From Candidatus Sumerlaeota bacterium (GTDB lineage Bacteria; Sumerlaeota; Sumerlaeia; UBA8349), in the NCBI GenBank assembly GCA_003501375.1, contig DNPO01000036.1, positions 542 through 8,290 on the forward strand: 7,749 nucleotides of DNA. Reading direction: 5' to 3'. Under the pieces are notes generated by a model. The model was not told the DNA's origin, searched no databases, and worked only from the letters and a program-made list of their open reading frames with translations. The translations under genes and the position numbers were made by a program. Positions 5,400 through 7,749 of the stretch are shown one piece after another. Each line of letters starts with the position of its first letter. Positions within the stretch are counted from its first letter, which is position 1.

Positions 5400-6158
5400 A
5401 TGGCTGAAGAGTCCAACTCCAACATGGATTTTCAACTCGGGCAATCGGTGTTTGTGCGCGAGAAAATCTATCGCGACAATTTCACACAGTTGTTCTACCA
5501 GTTGGATTTTGTGTATCAAAAATACCGCCCGCAGAAAATGTTAGAAATCGGCCCCGGGGATTATTCGGCGGTGGATTTTTTGCGCCGACGCGGCATTCAG
5601 GTCAAAACATTTGATGCGGTACCAGAATTGCACCCGGATTATTTGGGGGACATGCGCCAAAAGTTCCCCATCCAAGAGCAATTTGACCTGGTACTTGCCT
5701 CCGAGGTACTGGAACATGTGAATTTTCGCTACCTGGATCAAATTTTGGAAAACATCAAAGAGGTGTTGCGCCCCGGTGGTATGTTGATTTTATCATTGCC
5801 ATACGCCACGGTGCGCTTTTTTCCCCCAACGCCCCAATATGGTCGTTTTATTTCGTGCATGGGACGATTGCAAACAGGTATTCCGTTTGCCTGGGTGCAG
5901 CATTTATACTCCTTCGTGCGCGGGCTGTATCGGTTTCTGCTGCTCCGCTATACCTTTAAAGGGTCTTTTAAACTGTACCGTATCCCGGATGATATCCCCG
6001 ACGAACGTATTGAATTGCACCATTGGGAAGTCGGACGCATTCCCACCACGCGCAAGGTGGTGCGGCGAAAATTGCGGGAACACTTTCAGGTTTTGGAAGA
6101 AAAAATCTGCCTGAATGAAAATGTAATCTTTTTTGCCCTGAAGAAAGAAAACCGGTAA
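5400..6158 (+). CDS. Class I SAM-dependent methyltransferase
   Basis: A 252-residue cytoplasmic methyltransferase of the Rossmann-fold (Methyltransf_11/25-like) type. The cofactor site is clear: motif I MLEIGPGDYSAVDFL at 47-61, the acidic residue after strand 2 in TFDAVPE (D72), FDLVLASEVLEHV at 95-107, and the post-motif loop LRPGGMLILSLPY at 123-135. The C-terminal third is basic and aromatic (GLYRFLLLRYTFKG) and contains a HHWEVG motif. It then has a strand-like segment ending in NVIFFALKK, typical of small-molecule or glycan methyltransferases in this superfamily. The substrate cannot be read from the sequence. GT-C and DUF2752 genes a few kb away hint at envelope chemistry, but they are on the other strand and not in the same operon. 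No terminator follows before the next gene 82 bp downstream. Confidence 0.88.
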   Translation: MAEESNSNMDFQLGQSVFVREKIYRDNFTQLFYQLDFVYQKYRPQKMLEIGPGDYSAVDFLRRRGIQVKTFDAVPELHPDYLGDMRQKFPIQEQFDLVLASEVLEHVNFRYLDQILENIKEVLRPGGMLILSLPYATVRFFPPTPQYGRFISCMGRLQTGIPFAWVQHLYSFVRGLYRFLLLRYTFKGSFKLYRIPDDIPDERIELHHWEVGRIPTTRKVVRRKLREHFQVLEEKICLNENVIFFALKKENR

Positions 6159-6240
6159 AGGACTGACTGCTCTGTTTTCATCGCATTTCGTGGAAAAAGC
6201 CGTTGACGAAAAATGTCGGTTTTATTACTCTTATGCTACT

Positions 6241-7749
6241 ATGACAGAACCCCTCAAAGACACCATCGCTAAAGCCAACTCTCTGCTCGACCCACGGGCC
6301 GTGCTGGAATATCTCGCCTATCGCCCCGATACGATTCAGGAGGGCGAAAAGGTAATCCGTTGCTTCTGCCCTGTTCACAAGGAACAGGTCGTGCGCAGCC
6401 TTACCGTGGAAAAGGACTCGAAAAAGTGCAAGTGCCAATACGCACCGTGCCCAGCCCGTAAACCCGTTGATCTCATCGGCCTGGTCGCTTTGACCAAACA
6501 GGTGCGCGATGAAGAAGCCCTGGTCGAACTGGTGCAGCACTTCAAACTCAACGTCGAAGTGCCCGGCATGGACGTTTTGTTGCAGGGGCGCCTGGATGCC
6601 GCATTGACCAGCGTGGAGCAGGGTGATCTGGATGGGGCCTTAACAGGGTTTGGTCATGTGCTGAGTTTGCAGGCGGATAATTTTACCGCGCTGGAAGGCA
6701 CCGCAGAAATTTTGGCTAAGCAAGGAAAAATGGCTGAGCATGCCGCTATCCTGAAACGCATCATTGGCATCCGGCTGCGCGCCGGAGACCATGATGAAGC
6801 GGTGCGAGGCTTGAGCGAATATTTGCAAAACAACCCGGCGGATGTGGAAATGCACCTGCGCCTGGCTGAATGTTATCACCACCTGGGCCAGCAGGAGTCA
6901 ATGATTGGCCAGATGGTGCAGGTTGCCAAATTGTTCGAGGACGCCAAGGAAACGGACAAGGCCCTCGAAATCTATCGTCGCATCGAAACCATCAAGCCCG
7001 GTGCAAACGATATCAATGCGGCGGTGATCGATCTGTTGGTGAAGGTCGGACGTGTTGAGGAAGCGATTGAGCAAATTGTTGCCCGCGTGCGGCATCAGGT
7101 AAAAACAGGTGTGCGTGAAGAGGCGCTGGTGGGATATGGACAAATTCTGGAAATTGCACCCACGCGCGATGAGTTCCGCATGGAGTACCTTCAAGCGATT
7201 CTTGCTGGCCCTGCCGTGGAAGAAGACGAAGAGGACGCGCTGGTTGGGCACTGTTTGGATTTGGTGAGCGGATTTACGCCTGACGGGGTGGAGGCTTTTG
7301 GTTTCCAAGCGTTGCAACAACTCCAGCGGCATTACCCCACCAACGTTGCGATTTTGGAAAAACTGCTTGATGCCACGAATTCGCCCGACATGGTGGAAGA
7401 AGCGGCGGAACTGCGTGAAAAACTTTCAGATACGTATACGACTCGTGCCAACAAAGCGTTGGCGGCTGGGACGTTTGATCAGGCATTGGTGGATTATGCT
7501 CGCGCAGCGGAACTGCTTCCCGATAATACGCGCGCGGTAGCGGGTATGTTGGAGGCACACGAGCAGCAGGGAGATAGCGATGAAGTGCCTCTGCTCCAAA
7601 AACGCTTGGCTGGGTTGTATGCCTCGCGCAAAGAGTATGAGGAAGCCATTCCGCTGCTCGAAAAGTATCTGAAGACCTGCTCCGAGGATATGGACACGCG
7701 CATGCTCTTTGTCGAGTGTCTGCATTCTATGGGGCGTGGCGGCGAGATG
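6241..7749 (+). CDS. TPR protein with N-terminal primase-like zinc ribbon (3' end outside window)
   Basis: An open frame of 503 codons from ATG 6241 to the right edge with no stop, so the protein is longer than seen here. Residues about 35-90 look like a CHC2-type zinc ribbon as in DnaG primase: RCFCPVHKE (C41, C43, H46), a SLTV strand at 53-56, KKCKCQYAPC (C63, C65, C70), then DLIGLVALTK at 77-86. The spacing C-x2-H-x16-C-x-C differs slightly from the primase C-x2-H-x17-C-x2-C. From about residue 115 to the edge the chain is helical tetratricopeptide-like repeats, with stretches such as EQGDLDGALTGFGHVL, LAECYHHLG and KALEIYRRIETIKPG. TPRs usually scaffold protein complexes. There is no signal peptide or membrane segment, so it is probably cytoplasmic. 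No Shine-Dalgarno is seen; an in-frame GTG at 6190 is an alternative start. The role is unknown. The ribbon could bind nucleic acid or only stabilise the fold. Confidence 0.85.
   Translation, partial: MTEPLKDTIAKANSLLDPRAVLEYLAYRPDTIQEGEKVIRCFCPVHKEQVVRSLTVEKDSKKCKCQYAPCPARKPVDLIGLVALTKQVRDEEALVELVQHFKLNVEVPGMDVLLQGRLDAALTSVEQGDLDGALTGFGHVLSLQADNFTALEGTAEILAKQGKMAEHAAILKRIIGIRLRAGDHDEAVRGLSEYLQNNPADVEMHLRLAECYHHLGQQESMIGQMVQVAKLFEDAKETDKALEIYRRIETIKPGANDINAAVIDLLVKVGRVEEAIEQIVARVRHQVKTGVREEALVGYGQILEIAPTRDEFRMEYLQAILAGPAVEEDEEDALVGHCLDLVSGFTPDGVEAFGFQALQQLQRHYPTNVAILEKLLDATNSPDMVEEAAELREKLSDTYTTRANKALAAGTFDQALVDYARAAELLPDNTRAVAGMLEAHEQQGDSDEVPLLQKRLAGLYASRKEYEEAIPLLEKYLKTCSEDMDTRMLFVECLHSMGRGGEM

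Noticed and set aside
6178..6540. A 120-codon minus-strand frame opposite the start of the TPR gene
   Set aside because: It is antisense to the zinc ribbon coding region, whose Cys/His pattern and TPR continuation show the + strand is the real one.

Overview
The window is a stretch of bacterial chromosome at about 50% GC. It carries six complete genes and one gene that runs off the right edge. There are no tRNA, rRNA, CRISPR, phage or transposase genes. No gene fixes the lineage. The dispersed non-coding repeats (9-bp-phased motifs and a twin-hairpin inverted repeat) resemble, from memory, repeats common in Verrucomicrobiota, Lentisphaerota, Kiritimatiellota and other environmental phyla. That is only a weak hint of the organism.

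Layout from the left: a small GAA-loop hairpin (17-35) precedes a ZnuB/MntB-type ABC metal permease on the + strand (85-933). It is convergent with a minus-strand pair: a polytopic GT-C-like membrane protein (3136-1472), whose end overlaps a DUF2752 membrane protein (1503-1039). A near-perfect 38-bp-stem palindrome (946-1032) sits between the convergent ends. To the right, also on the minus strand, is an SO_0444/ArsP-type heavy-metal permease with a C-terminal HMA domain (4591-3284). A GTA-loop hairpin (3226-3256) lies just beyond its stop.

The 293-bp divergent gap 4592-4884 is mostly a 171-bp inverted-repeat element. Its two arms differ largely by compensated base-pair changes. From it the + strand runs rightward: acpS (4885-5268), a SAM-dependent methyltransferase (5400-6158), and a large TPR protein that starts with a primase-like zinc ribbon (6241 to the edge).

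The genes do not form one pathway. Two concern metal transport in opposite directions (probable import at the left, probable efflux in the centre). acpS is housekeeping lipid metabolism, and the membrane protein/DUF2752 pair suggests envelope work. I see no convincing new defence or biosynthetic system. The most distinctive content is the repeat landscape: three different 9-bp-phased repeats (one inside a coding region), two very stable triloop hairpins, and the covarying twin-hairpin element.
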